A stretch of 64,000 bases of DNA from Anomaloglossus baeobatrachus (GCF_048569485.1 NC_134354.1:690354698-690418697), one strand, 5' to 3'. Shown: positions 23,001 through 33,841, counted from the stretch's first letter. Program-made: numbers and translations. Notes: generated by a model not told the origin, from the letters alone.

Positions 23001-23870
23001 TCATATACTCCCATCCTGCTCATATACTCCCATCCTGCTCATATACTCCCATCCTGCTCATATACTCCCATCCTGCTCATATACTCCCATCCTGCTCATA
23101 TACTCCCATCCTGCTCATATACTCCCATCCTGCTCATATACTCCCATCCTGCTCATATACTCCCATCCTGCTCATATACTCCCATCCTGCTCATATACTC
23201 CCATCCTGCTCATATACTCCCATCCTGCTCATATACTCCCATCCTGCTCATATACTCCCATCCTGCTCATATACTCCCATCCTGCTCATATACCCCCATC
23301 CTGCTCATATACCCCCATCCTGCTCATATACCCCCATCCTGTTCATATACCCCCATCCTGTTCATATACCCCCATCCTGTTCATATACTCCCATCCTGTT
23401 CATATACTCCCATCCTGCTCATATACTCCCATCCTGCTATATGCCCCCATCCTGCTCATATACCCCCATCCTGCTCATATACCCCCATCCTGCTCATATA
23501 CCCCCATCCTGCTCATATACCCCCATCCTGCTCATATACTCCCATCCTGCTCATATACTCCCATCCTGCTCATATACCCCCATCCTGCTCATATACCCCC
23601 ATCCTGCTCATATACCCCCATCCTGCTCATATACCCCCATCCTGTTCATATAACCCCATCCTGTTCATATAACCCCATCCTGTTCATATAACCCCATCCT
23701 GTTCATATAACCCCATCCTGTTCATATACCCCCATCCTGTTCATATACCCCCATCCTGTTCATATACCCCCATCCTGTTCATATAACCCGATCCTGTTCA
23801 TATAACACCATTCTGCTCATATACCCCCATCCTGCTATATGCCCCCATCGTGCTCATATACCATCCTGGT
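20038..23870. repeat. 19-bp minisatellite, about 200 units
   Basis: The unit is CATATACCCCCATCCTGCT with regular variants: CTCCC in place of CCCCC, GTT for GCT, and one-off shortened units reading GCTATATACC. A landmark variant CCCCCCATCTATCC recurs at about 20751, 21571, 21996 and 22550, so blocks of units were copied as larger segments. As 19 is not a multiple of three and the unit lacks stops, all three plus frames stay open. The apparent 1201-codon frame is an artefact. On the AAAS transcript strand the array is G-rich. Confidence 0.97.
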
Positions 23871-24025
23871 ATATGGCCTGTATCCTATAGCACAGAGAAA
23901 AAAAATAAACGTTTATACTCACCTTTTCCTCACTCCCTGCAGCACCGATCATCTTCCTCTCAGCGGCAATGACCTGTGTGTGTGGAGCCGTTCCCCTGCA
24001 GCACGCGATGTCTTCCTGTCTGTGC

Positions 24026-24134
24026 CGATCAGCTGACCAGCACAGATCAGCTGACCAGCACAGATCAGCTGACCAGCACAGATCAGCTGACCAGCACAGA
24101 TCAGCTGACCAGCACAGATCAGCTGACCAGCACA
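24026..24134. repeat. 18-bp tandem repeat, about six units
   Basis: The unit is AGATCAGCTGACCAGCAC. It lies within a longer inverted arrangement, since CTTCCTGTCTGTGC on the left is matched by GCACAGACAGGAAG on the right. Each unit has a CAGCTG E-box core and is open on both strands, but no coding role is indicated. Confidence 0.9.
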
Positions 24135-25152
24135 GACAGGAAGACATCGCGTGCAGCAGGGGGACGGCTCCACACACGGGGACGGGTGAGTGTACTGATT
24201 CACTGCACCCCCGCGCTGATGATGACGCGCGGGGGGCAGTGAATACAGCCGCACATGATCACTTCAGGCTGTAATTGCCAGGGGTGATCATGCGGACCGG
24301 CTCTTTACTATGCGCGCGTCCCTGCTCATCCTCCCGCCCACCTGTCAGTGCCGGCTTCTGCGCTGAGAAATGGGCATGCATATGTAATGAGCGGGCCCAC
24401 GTGGTCACGGCAGGCGCTGCTGCTGCTGCCTGCTCGTGCCCCCGATGACCCGCTCCACCGCAGCACCCTCGTTCCCGGCCGCAGCCCTATAGTCAGACCA
24501 TAAGACGCACCCCCAACTTTCCCCTAACATTTGGGGGGGAAAAAGTGCGTCTTATGGTCCGAAAAATACGGTAGTCCCACGGGTGTTGCTTCCCATTCTA
24601 GTCGGCCATCTTAGCATGCTAGCACACCCACAGGGCCGTACTAACATGCTGATGAATGTGCAGCGTCACAGGATGATCTCACCTCTCCACTGCCATCGCA
24701 TCCGACGCTGGATTTCAGCTCATTGCGCATGATCCTGAACTTCCAGTCATGCGCACTCCTTCATTTTGAAGGTAGGAAGCGTACACCCGACTTCATAGTG
24801 CGCATGATCGAAGTCCGGGATCATGCGCACTGAGCCGAAATCCAGCATCGGATGTGATGGCTGCGGACAGGTGAGTGAGATCATCCTCTGACGCTGCGTA
24901 TTCATTAGCATGTTAGCACGCCCACAGGGGTGTACTAACATGCTAATGGGGCCAACTAACAAGGCAAGCAACGCCCAGGGGACTAGTCCCCTCGCTCATT
25001 AGCTTACAATAAAAGATGTTTAGAAATAATTTTTCTAAACATCTCTTTATCTATCCTAGTGTATACAGGGACAGTTAGGCAGGGATTAGCAATATACACA
25101 CAGAACTGCTCATGGTTCTGGGTGCATATTGGACCTGACAGGTTCACTTTAA

Positions 25153-25465
25153 CCACAATAAAAGAAAGCAGGCATGACGGTGATAACCCTTTTGGAATAT
25201 AACACCAGCATCCATTTTGTCTTCTGCATGGTGTTTTTAAACACCATATGGGTTTTTGTTGCACAATGCGTTCATGTTCAAATTTCTAAGAAGACACATT
25301 TTCTACACGCACTGACCTTCGAGTTAACACACGGTCTATATTTTTCCTTGTAAATATAAAAAGCTGTGGACAAAAGCGCAAATAGTGTTTTACCCCAATA
25401 GGGAAGGAGTAATAATTAAAATGAAACTCACCTATAGAAGTAGTGCCAGTCACAACTCCTATAAA
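25153..25465. other. Intronic sequence before the Penelope-like element
   Basis: AAAS intron 1. Nothing was recognised apart from the 12-bp target copy AACTCCTATAAA at its right end. Confidence 0.4.
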
Positions 25466-26778
25466 ATGATTGATTGCTCTCAGTGAGAGAAACAAAATTA
25501 AAATTTTGTAGTTGTGATACCTTTTAATAGATAACTAAAAATAAAATATGATGTTATAAAGCAAGCTTTCGAGACATCTCAGGTCTCATCCTCAGGCATG
25601 GTATGACAAAATATCTGAAGAAACACAAATATATACACAAAACAGGGCAGAGTGATGCATAGTAAAAGGACATTTAAATAAACAAATACTGAGCTTGGAA
25701 AGTGAATCCTTAATTAGCTTTGATTAGTGGTGTGAGTTTTATTGTCCCAATATCCATGTAGGATCAGAGGCCTGGTGCCCTAGCAGTCTTTGGAGCTGAC
25801 TTCTCAGATTTTGTAATGAGTCATAAATCCTCCTGAGAGGTAGGGTCCTGTGTCCACAGAGTTAAACATTGTGATGAATTTGTATTCCCAGACCCTGCGA
25901 TGGCTCTGTGATCTGAAGTTGCCTTTTAATATGACAACTTGCATGTGTTTATGTTGTGTCCTGGAGCACAGAAATGTTTAGCCACAGGTAAATGGATTTT
26001 TTTTGTCTGTAATTGTGTGTGGTGAGATCTCATCCTTGCTCTCAGTCTCTGTCCTGTTTCTCCAACATAGAGGCCCCCAATAGGACATATAGTGCACAGG
26101 ATTAAGTACACCACGTTGGAAGAGGAGCATGTGAATGTCTCAGGAATCTTATAGTCCTTCTGCGTGTTAGGGATCTGTATCCGGTCTTTGGTCTCTGTAT
26201 CCGCCCTTTGGTCTCTGTATCCGGTCTTTGGTCTCTGTATCCGGTCTTTGGTCTCTGTATCCGGTCTTTGGTCTCTACATGAGCGCAGGTTTTGCAGCTC
26301 TTTACATTGCAAGGATAAGTTCCTCTTGGTGTGTCTGAGGGCATAGAACTTCGACTCACCCTCTCAGGAGGATTTATGACTCATTACAAAATCTGAGAGG
26401 TCAGCTCCAGAGACTGCTAGGGCACCATGCCTCTGATCCTACATGGATATTGGGACAATAAAACTCACACCACTAATCAAAGCTAATTAAGGATTCACTT
26501 TCCAAGCTCAGTGTTTGTTTATTTAAATGTCCTTTTTCTATGCATCGCTCTGCCCTGTTTTGTGTATATATTTGTGTTTCTTCAGATATTTTGTCATACC
26601 ATGCCTGAGGAAGAGACCTGAGATGTCTCGAAAGCTTGCTTTATAACATCACATTTTATTTTTATTTTTAGTTAGCCATTAAAAGGTATCACAACTACAA
26701 AATTTTAATTTTGTTTCTCTCACTGAGAGCAATCAATCATTTTTCAACTGGCTAACAGTACCAAAACCTTTTTCTTTT
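25466..26778 (-). mobile_element. Penelope-like retroelement, truncated
   Basis: The element is bounded by 12-bp duplications AACTCCTATAAA (25454-25465 and 26779-26790). Its ends carry long inverted copies of one segment, seen as AAATTTTGTAGTTGTGATACC on the left and inverted on the right, with AGACATCTCAGGTCTC inside. The minus strand near 25.93-26.15 kb encodes a GIY-YIG endonuclease-like piece, with VVYLILCTICPIGGLYVGET and RLRARMRSHH. That domain is the hallmark of Penelope-like elements. The reverse transcriptase is absent, so this is a short internally deleted copy in AAAS intron 1. Confidence 0.85.
26174..26276. repeat. 20-bp tandem repeat inside the Penelope-like copy
   Basis: About five units of GGTCTTTGGTCTCTGTATCC lie just upstream of the GIY-YIG coding piece on the minus strand. 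There they read as repeated RPKTGYRDQ-like peptides. Confidence 0.9.
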
Positions 26779-26912
26779 AACTCCTATAAACACATGTACA
26801 GTCCAGGTCAAAAGCTGTAGCCCTGGGTTTGGCAGATAACGGAAAACAGTAGAAGACGGGTTTTCAAAGCTGCGCTATTAACCAATCCGGATCGATGAAA
26901 GTGATAGAATAA

Positions 26913-27474
26913 GGCGGGCTTTACACGCTGCGATCTTGCTAGCGATCGTACCCGCCCCCATCGGTTGTGCGACACGGGCATATCGCTGCCCGTGTCGCAC
27001 AACCTCGCTTACCCCAGTCACATGCACTTACCTGCCCTGCAACGTTGCTCTGGCCAGCGACTCGCCTCCTTCCTAAGGGGGCGGGTCGTGCGGCGTCACA
27101 GCGACATCACACGGCAGGTGGCCAATGGAAGCGGAGGGGTGGAGATGAGCGGGACATAAACATCCCGCCCACCTCTTCCTTCCGAAATTGCCGGTGGACG
27201 CAGGTAAGGAGATGTTCGTCGCTCCTGCTGATTCACACACAGCGATGTGTGCTGCCGCAGGAACGAGGAACAACATCTCTAATGAGAGGAAAACGCTTTT
27301 TTGTTTTAGGACGACCTCTCTGCGACAAACGATTTTGGCCGCTTTTGCGATCGTTTAAGGTCGCTCATAAGTGTCACACACTGCGATATCGTTAATGACG
27401 CCAGATGTGCGTCACAAACATCGTGACCCCCGACGATACTTCATTAACGATATCGTAGCGTGTAAAGCCCCCAT
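26913..27474. mobile_element. Harbinger-type MITE
   Basis: The ends GGCGGGCTTTACACGCTGCG and ATCGTAGCGTGTAAAGCCCCC are inverted repeats flanked by TAA (26910-26912 and 27475-27477). It belongs to the CTTTACACG subfamily. Confidence 0.84.
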
Positions 27475-27596
27475 TAATGTTTCTTTATTTTCATGCACAG
27501 GTCAACGCGTTTCAGGAGTACTCCGCTCCCTTCATCATAACAACAGGCAGTGATTTGATGCTTTTGGCCTGTCGTCCTGATGAAGGGAGCGGAGTA

Positions 27597-28417
27597 CAGT
27601 GGAACCTCGCTTAACGAGTAACCCAGTTAGCGAGTATTTCACTGAACGAGCAAAGCTTTCTGTAAATTTGTAACTCTGTTTACGTGAAAGCTTTGCTGTA
27701 AGAGCAGAATGCTCACCGCACACACTTCCAGTTCCGTACATCCACCGCGCTCTAACCCGCTCATGCAGTCCACACAAACAACCCCAAACACGTACAAACA
27801 AAAACACACATAAAGTATTATGCTCACCTTACTTTCCGTTTCATCACCGGCCTCATGGTTCTTGAAGTTTGCGTCGAGGGAGGAATCCTCGCGGCGAACT
27901 GCAAGATCCATGAGGCCGGCGATGGTACATATATCATGCTCACCTTACCTTCCGTTCCATCGCCGGCCTCATGGTTCTTGTAGTTCGCCGGTATAGGATG
28001 TGTATCGGCAATCATCGCGACGAGGCAGGAACTTCGCCTGTCAGCCGCTACTCAAAGGCAGCACGCTGGCCAATCAGAGGCAAGCGGCTCCTGCCTTTGA
28101 CGTCAGCGCTCTGGCAGCGGAAGTTCCTTCCTCGTCGTGATGGTTACCTGATACACATCCTGTACCGGCGACCTACAAGTTCCATGAGGCGGTCGAGGGA
28201 ACGGAAGGTAAGGTGAGCATAATAATGTGTGTGTTTGTGTGTGTTTGTACGTGTCTGGAATGGCACAATAGGGGACCAGGATGGGACACTTAAGCTGTGG
28301 AACGAATTGTCTGCATTGCAATGATTTCCTATGGGAAATCTTGCTTTGCTGAACGAGTAACTTGGTTAACAAGCACACTCCCAGAACGGATTGTTCTTGT
28401 TAACCAAGGTTCCACTG
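27597..28417. mobile_element. TA-target DNA transposon (Tigger-like), second copy
   Basis: The ends CAGTGGAACCTCGCTTAACG and CTTGTTAACCAAGGTTCCACTG are flanked by TA (27595-27596 and 28418-28419). The interior has inverted CGCCGGCCTCATGG and CCATGAGG segments like the copy at 9632-10522. It is non-autonomous. Confidence 0.82.
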
Positions 28418-28533
28418 TACTCCTGAAACGCGTTGACCTGTGCATGATAATAAAGAAACATTAATTCTGTCATCGATCTGGATTGGTTAATAGCGTGGCT
28501 TTGAAAACCCGTCTTCTACTGTTTTCTGCTTGA

Positions 28534-29221
28534 GAAGGAACGCAATGCTCATTCTTTATATAGATAAGAGAACAACACACATACACCCCCTCCCATGGCA
28601 GTATGCCCACACTGTTAATCAAAAGGTATGAAATCACCTATAAGAACGTTAGTTGAAATTAATATCCAATCATGTAGCAGATTAAAATACAACCAATCAG
28701 TGGTAAAATGCTCATGCAACCAATAAGATGCTTAGATTTTGTAGATTTGAGTATTGCGCTTGGGTATCTCCACCAGTCCCATAGACTTTGAATGTAGAAT
28801 TGAATGTGCAAATGCCCAGCTTGAGTTCAAATTGATGACAAGAGACCTCGGATCTGTAGATCGGGGAAGGGGTGGGGGGGGGTTTATTCGGATTTTAATC
28901 TTTTGGCTTGGGAATCAGAGACCATTTTAAATGACATCTGTTGACCTACATAGCAGGTATAGTGTGGAGGATCAGTGTACATCACCAAACTTTTGGAGAA
29001 TCAGTGCCTTATGAGTGGCTGATAATGAGGATGTATTCACGAGCTCCTGAGAGCGCAGTAGTGGAGCCCACCGCACCAATCTTCAGTTTGGGTGTATGTT
29101 CCAGATGCAGGGAAACTCTACAGAGGTCTGATGACTTCTGATATGTCCCACCATCTACAAGTTTATTATGTTCTCCAGCAGACTATTACCCATTATCCAT
29201 TCTGGTAACACAAGCTCTTAC
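28534..29221. other. AAAS intron 1, first part
   Basis: Sequence just downstream of exon 1 on the minus strand. A G-run lies near 28875. No element boundaries or further exon were recognised. Confidence 0.4.
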
Positions 29222-29344
29222 CGCAGTGTGGAAGGAGGGAGGTGGGCTCTCATCCGCCATCCAGGGAATCATCGAATTGTTGTATTCATATAGCGAGACA
29301 TTGCCACTAGGCAGAGGTGGAGGGAACAGGTCCAGGGAGCACAT
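29222..29344 (-). CDS. AAAS: AAAS coding exon 1 with start codon
   Basis: 41 codons from ATG (29342-29344) to a GTAAGA donor. The start [20 protein letters not shown] and the ending [11 protein letters not shown] match human [20 protein letters not shown] and ESPPPDFRGQ, and the human exon 1 coding part is also 41 codons. The start was chosen from this match and the ATCACCATGT context. Directly upstream lies a pyrimidine-rich stretch ending CATACACAG, which looks like a 3' splice site. A separate non-coding first exon is therefore likely. Confidence 0.96.
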
Positions 29345-30080
29345 GGTGATCTGTGTATGACAGAGGGAGCACAGGGCACAAAGTGTATTGTTAGTTTGAA
29401 AATAGCTCAACAGTCTTGAATCACATTAGCGCTAACATTCTGTGTGCATCCAGAAATTATGGGAAAAAATGGTTGAGCATCTCCCAATTACGGTAAACAT
29501 CACCAAACTATGTCCACACATGACTACATCGCTACCCCCCACTGCTCCCCTATGAGCTTTTACTTCCTGCAGCGGAAGTGGAAGTGACACAGGGACATGT
29601 AACTGCTGCAGCCAATCACTGGTGGAGGTGGGTCATTGCTACAGACAGCGGAGTCCTTTTTAATGACTGCTCAGCCAATGAAAAATTTTACCTATTTCAT
29701 ATATTAAAGTCATCATATTATATAGCACTGTGCACTTACAATTGCTCATTTTTACTTTCTATCCAGTTATTTCTTCTCTTTTCCATCAGGCATTTGACAT
29801 GTCATTAAAAACTGAATAGCCCATGCCTTCTAAGCTCCATGTAGGAATAGGAAGTCTATTTCCCTGCATGATGCATGACAAATGCTACCAATGACTGAGC
29901 TCAATGGTGATGCTTACGTAGACAGCAACACCTGCCGAGTGATTGCTCTGAACATCTTTACATAAAGACCAGAGGCGCAGTGGAATCACAAGAGTAAAAA
30001 CAGCTATATTTATCTATTGTTAACAATGCATTCCGGTGCAAACCCCCCCTCAAATAAAACACTTAAAATGGAAAACCTCA
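29345..30080. other. Region upstream of AAAS exon 1, probably a 5' UTR intron
   Basis: Not GC-rich and without an evident promoter. It contains a repeat-like segment around 29500-29690 (ACTTCCTGCAGCGGAAGTGG, GCAGCCAATCACTGG). The acceptor-like sequence next to exon 1 suggests it is intronic. Confidence 0.4.
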
Positions 30081-31065
30081 AAGTGAATCTGTCAGCAAGT
30101 TTGTGCTGTATAATCTGACCACAACATGAGGAAGGGACAGAGACCCTGATTCCTGCAATGAATTACTTAGTATACTGGGTGCAGCAGACTCAGTTTTCTC
30201 GAGCTGTATATGTAGCGCCCCACAGGGCAGGCGGTTAACCTACTCTTCGCTGGGTCGGGTCAGGTGTTGTCACAGGGTTGGCTTGCCCGGTTCCGTTGCC
30301 CCAAAGCATACAGTAAATTGTGGGGGAAGCTGGGTATTAGGAAACGTTTTTCATGATGCCACCTGTGGTATGTGGCTGCCGGATTTCTCACCGAGGCAGG
30401 TGTTAAGGCAGGCGGGATGGTGTCACTCCCCAGAGGCGGAGCTGGCCGCGGGTGGATGATGAGGGTTATAATGGCCATTGGAACCAAAGCGCTGGGCGGC
30501 AGCGCCAGTAAGAACGAGCCAACACAGTCTCTGCAGGATCAGGGTGTAGTTTACTCACAATTTCAGCTGCCAGCCGGGTCACACTGGTCACTGCAGTGAT
30601 GGGCTCAGGTCGATCCCGAATCCGCGGGAGGTCAGAACCGGTCCGGTAGTCTGTGGGCGCTTCCTCACTGCACTTTTTAGTGCGGGTCCCTGTGGCTTGA
30701 CGCAGTTAGAGTCCCTTCCGTACTAGGTAGAGTACAGTTCCCTATGCCAGTAGCGGGGATCCCCTTGAGTCGGACCATGATCTAGGCTCCGGAAGTCCTA
30801 TATGTCACCTGGCTCTGGAAACTTGTGTGGTCGGATGGGCATGGAACTCCTCTGTCCGGCAGAATCTGGTGGTGCTACGTGGAATTACACCACCCTAGGG
30901 TGCTGCACCCTGAACAGCACTGGCCACGGGGGAACTGACACAGTATCCTCCTCAGCGACAATTAAACTCCTGTGTCCCACAGGAGCTACCGGCAAAGACG
31001 TCCACACGCTGTCACGCCTGCTGGAGAACTCCCTAAACTCTGTAAACTGAGTATGTGACTGCTAA

Positions 31066-31772
31066 GGCTAAGTTCACATTTCCGTTGTTTTGCATCAGTC
31101 ACGTGCGTTGCTTGACGTATGTGACTGATGCGCTGTACAACGGATGATAAAGAACAAAATTTTGTCGGACTCCGTTGTGTGCGGGGGGCGGAGCTCGGGG
31201 TGGGTGGAGCCGAGCGAGGCCGTGGCACTGAGGACGTCAGTGCCGCGGGGACTGCAGGGCTGGGGACAGGCGAGTGTGTGTGTGAGTACATGCTGAATGC
31301 GGGGAAGTGTCGGGCTCCCTGCACAGCCAGGGTAAATATCGGGTAAAAGCAAAGCACTTTTTGCTTGGTTACCCGATATTTATCTTGGTTACCAGCATAC
31401 ACCGCTTAGTGCTGGCTCCCTGCACACGTAACCACTGTAAATATCGGGTAACTAACCAAAGCGCATTGCTTGGTTACCCGATGTGTATCCTGGTTACGGG
31501 GGCAGGGAGGCAGAGAGAGCATGCGCAGCAAAATCCTACGGATTGCGCTGCTCAAAAAACGTTACAGGCTGTGTTGCTCCCACCCGGCGGTCAGTTAAAA
31601 AACTACTAACCGCGACGCAGCGGATGCAACGCAGCATCATCAGTCACAATCCGTCACTAATAGAAGTCTATGGGGAAAAACAGGATTTCTGCAAAATATT
31701 TTGCAGGATACTGTAATCCCTCAAGGCGATAAATTGTGACTGATGCAAAACAACGGAAATGTGACCTTAGCC
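31066..31772. mobile_element. Harbinger-type MITE, first of four end to end
   Basis: The ends GGCTAAGTTCACATTTCCG and CGGAAATGTGACCTTAGCC are flanked by TAA at 31063-31065 and 31773-31775. The right TAA is also the left target of the next element. The inner part shares the GGTAAATATCGGGTAA block with the 10.6 and 15.3 kb copies. Confidence 0.82.
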
Positions 31773-31775
31773 TAA

Positions 31776-32878
31776 GGCTGCTTTCACACATCAGTTTTTT
31801 GCCATCAGGCACAATCCGGCAAAAACATGAAAAACCGGATCCGGTGTCTGTTATCGCTGGATCCGTTTTTTCCTCCATAGACTTTAATTAGCGCTGGATT
31901 GTGCCGGATGGCCTTGCGTTTCATCCGTTTTTTGCATAATCCGGCAAAATTTACTTGTCCGGCAGCTGGATGAAACGTTGAAGCAGGGCTGTTGAGTCGG
32001 AGTCGTGGTCGGAGCTCATTTTGGTGGAGTCGGAGTCGGTATAAAATGCACCGACTCCGAAAATATATAATAAATTGGGGACAGTAGTGCAACGCAGAAT
32101 GTGCTGAATATTTTACTAAATAATAGCATTTAGCATAATGCTTATATTTAAGTGAAAAATGTATTGTAGTACAATGTGATCAGACATTGAATTATTTTTA
32201 TGATACAATAATCAATATATTTGGATAGAACATAAAATATATTTATTGGAATACAACTTTAGAACACAAAAAAATAATAAATTGTAAATATGTAATACAA
32301 TATATATATATATACACACACAAGATATATCTGTAATCTACTGTATATTACATAGTGTATTACATATTTGCAATTTACAGTTTTTTGTGTTCTAAAGTTG
32401 TATCCAATAAATATATTTTATGTTCTATTCAAATATCTTGATTATTGTATCATAAAAATAATGAAATGTCTGATGTTCACATACACATGTTCATGTACTA
32501 CAATACATTTTTCCCCTAACTATAAGCAATATATTTCGGAGTTGGAGTCGGTGCAAGAGAAATTGAGAAGTTTGAGTCGAAGGTTTGGTTTACCGACTCC
32601 ACAGCCCTGCGTTAAAGTGAACGTTTGTGTCCGGCAAAAAAAAAACAAAAAACGGATCGCGCCGGATCCGGCATGTTTTATAATGGAAGCCTATGGACGC
32701 CGGATCCGGCAAAAAACGGATCCGGCCGTCGGATCCGTTTTTTTTTAATTGAGCATGCTCAGCATCACACCGGATCTGTCAAAAAAACTGAAGGAACTGA
32801 TGGAAAAAACTGATGCAAATGTTCAGTTTTTTCGCCGGATTGTGCCTGATGCCAAAAAACTGATGTGTGAAAGCAGCC
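31776..32878. mobile_element. Harbinger-type MITE, second of four, split by a hAT element
   Basis: The ends GGCTGCTTTCACACATCAG and CTGATGTGTGAAAGCAGCC are perfect inverted repeats between TAA 31773-31775 and TAA 32879-32881. The interior is rich in GGATCCGG/CCGGATCC motifs. A hAT-type element lies inside. Confidence 0.85.
31984..32609. mobile_element. hAT-type non-autonomous transposon
   Basis: The ends CAGGGCTGTTGAGTCGGAG and CCGACTCCACAGCCCTG are inverted repeats flanked by 8-bp duplications CGTTGAAG and CGTTAAAG (7 of 8 identical). The 8-bp target and CAGGGCTGTGGAGTCGG-type ends fit the hAT superfamily. The interior is AT-rich with inverted halves around TATATATATACACACAC. Confidence 0.85.
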
Positions 32879-32881
32879 TAA

Positions 32882-33257
32882 AACTATGTGCCCACGCTGC
32901 GGATTTACCGCGGATTTTGCCGCGGATTTGCTGCGGATTTTCCGAACATCTGCAGCAGCGGCACTTCCAAGCCATTTCAATGACATTTTGGAAATGCTGT
33001 GTACATGCCGCGGATTTTTCCGCGGCGGATTTGCCGCGGATTTTGATCCGGAAAAATCTGCAGCATGTCAATTATTGTTGCGGATTTTGGTGCGGATTTT
33101 GGGTATAGAATGGGGAAAAAAAATAAAAAATCCGCATCAAAATCCGCGGCAATTTTGCGGTAAATCTGCGGCAAAAATAAGGTGCGGATTTGTCGCGAAA
33201 GTCGCGGATTTTCATGCAGAAAAATCTGCAGGTACATTCTACCGTGGACACATAGCC
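32882..33257. mobile_element. Harbinger-type MITE, third of four
   Basis: The ends AACTATGTGCCCACGCTGCGG and CTACCGTGGACACATAGCC are inverted repeats between TAA 32879-32881 and TAA 33258-33260. The interior has alternating GCGGATTT and AAATCCGC motifs, as in the 12.75 kb copy. Confidence 0.8.
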
Positions 33258-33260
33258 TAA

Positions 33261-33841
33261 GGCTACTTTCACACATCAGTTTTTTCCATCAGGCACAATC
33301 CGGAAAAAAACGGATAAACAAGATCCGGCGCTGGATCCGTTTTATCCCCATTGATTTGTATTAGCGTCGGATTCTGCCTGATAGCCTTGCGTTGCATCCG
33401 GCTTTTGCCGGATCCGTCATAATTGTCTAAAGCGGCGGCCGGAGGCAACGTATCTTGTAACGTTTTTTTGTCCGGCAAAAAAAACTGCATCGCGCCGGAT
33501 CCGGCGTGATACGGCGTGTTTTACAATGGAAGCCTATGGACGCTGGATCCGGCAAAAAACGGATGCAGCTGCCGGATCCGTTTTTGTAAACTGAGCATGC
33601 TATAATATTTTGAAAAAAAAACGGATGCAGCACAAAAACCCCCCAAAAAACGGACAAAACGGATGCAAAAACGAATGCAAAACGGATCCAACGGATCCGT
33701 TTTTTTTTACGCATCCGGCATAACGGATCCGTTAAAAAACGGATCCGGTGGATAAGGTTTTTACATTTTTTGCCGGATCCGTTGGATCAGGAAAAAAAAG
33801 GATTGTGCCTGAATGCAGAAAACTGGTGTGTGAAAGTAGCC
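33261..33841. mobile_element. Harbinger-type MITE, fourth of four
   Basis: The ends GGCTACTTTCACACATCAG and CTGGTGTGTGAAAGTAGCC are inverted repeats between TAA 33258-33260 and TAA 33842-33844. It belongs to the same subfamily as the second element. Confidence 0.84.

Larger units (their letters stand above)
19812..24571. mobile_element. TA-target DNA transposon with CCGTATTTTTCGGAC ends, carrying a minisatellite
   Basis: The perfect terminal repeats CCGTATTTTTCGGAC and GTCCGAAAAATACGG sit between TA duplications (19810-19811 and 24572-24573). CTATAAGACGCACC follows on the left, and AAGTGCGTCTTATG precedes the right end. Between them are a 3.8 kb array of 19-bp units, an 18-bp array and GC-rich unique sequence. 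No transposase frame is present. The superfamily (Tc1/mariner-like) is inferred from the TA target. Confidence 0.82.
19647..25148. mobile_element. T2-type MITE (TTAA target, AACCTGTCAGGT group) holding two nested layers
   Basis: The ends AATGAACCTGTCAGGTCC and GGACCTGACAGGTTCACT are inverted repeats flanked by TTAA (19643-19646 and 25149-25152). Left and right halves continue as mutual inverted copies (for example TAGATAAAGAGATCTTTAG on the left). A TA-target transposon (19812-24571) splits it. A relative without that insertion lies at 60170-60890 and preserves the empty target GGACTAGTCC. Confidence 0.85.
26828..28533. mobile_element. Fold-back repeat split by two DNA transposons
   Basis: The outer arms GAAAACAGTAGAAGACGGGT and ACCCGTCTTCTACTGTTTTC are inverted, and the inner arms ACAGGTCAACGCGTTTCAGG and CCTGAAACGCGTTGACCTGT continue the match. 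One Harbinger-type MITE sits in the left arm (26913-27474). One TA-target transposon sits at the dyad-like TA of GGAGTACTCC (27597-28417). The GATGAAGGGAGCGGAG and GAAACGCGTTGACC motifs resemble Penelope-associated terminal sequences, but the class is uncertain. Confidence 0.75.
2571..29344 (-). other. AAAS: AAAS gene, partial: coding exons 1-6 (continues past the left edge)
   Basis: ALADIN is a WD40 nucleoporin of the nuclear pore complex; loss of the human gene causes triple-A syndrome. Six exons on the minus strand join in phase: 29222-29344, 13916-14043, 13772-13827, 13573-13664, 11508-11554 and 2571-2669. Together they encode about 181 residues that align end to end with the N-terminal third of human ALADIN, up to the first WD40 repeat. 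Every intron has GT and AG ends. Intron 1 is about 15.2 kb and intron 5 about 8.8 kb; both are filled with transposable elements. The remaining WD40 exons must lie left of the window. No disabling change was seen, so the gene is probably functional. The alignment was made from memory of the human sequence, not by a search. Confidence 0.95.

Noticed and set aside
20086-23691. A 1201-codon open frame of repeated PILLIYPHPAHIP-like peptides
   Set aside because: It is the 19-bp minisatellite read through; the unit has no stop in any plus frame. There is no start context, domain or splice logic.
20038-23870. Regular repeats suggesting a CRISPR array or telomere-like DNA
   Set aside because: There are no unique spacers between units, the unit is not telomeric, and the setting is a vertebrate intron.
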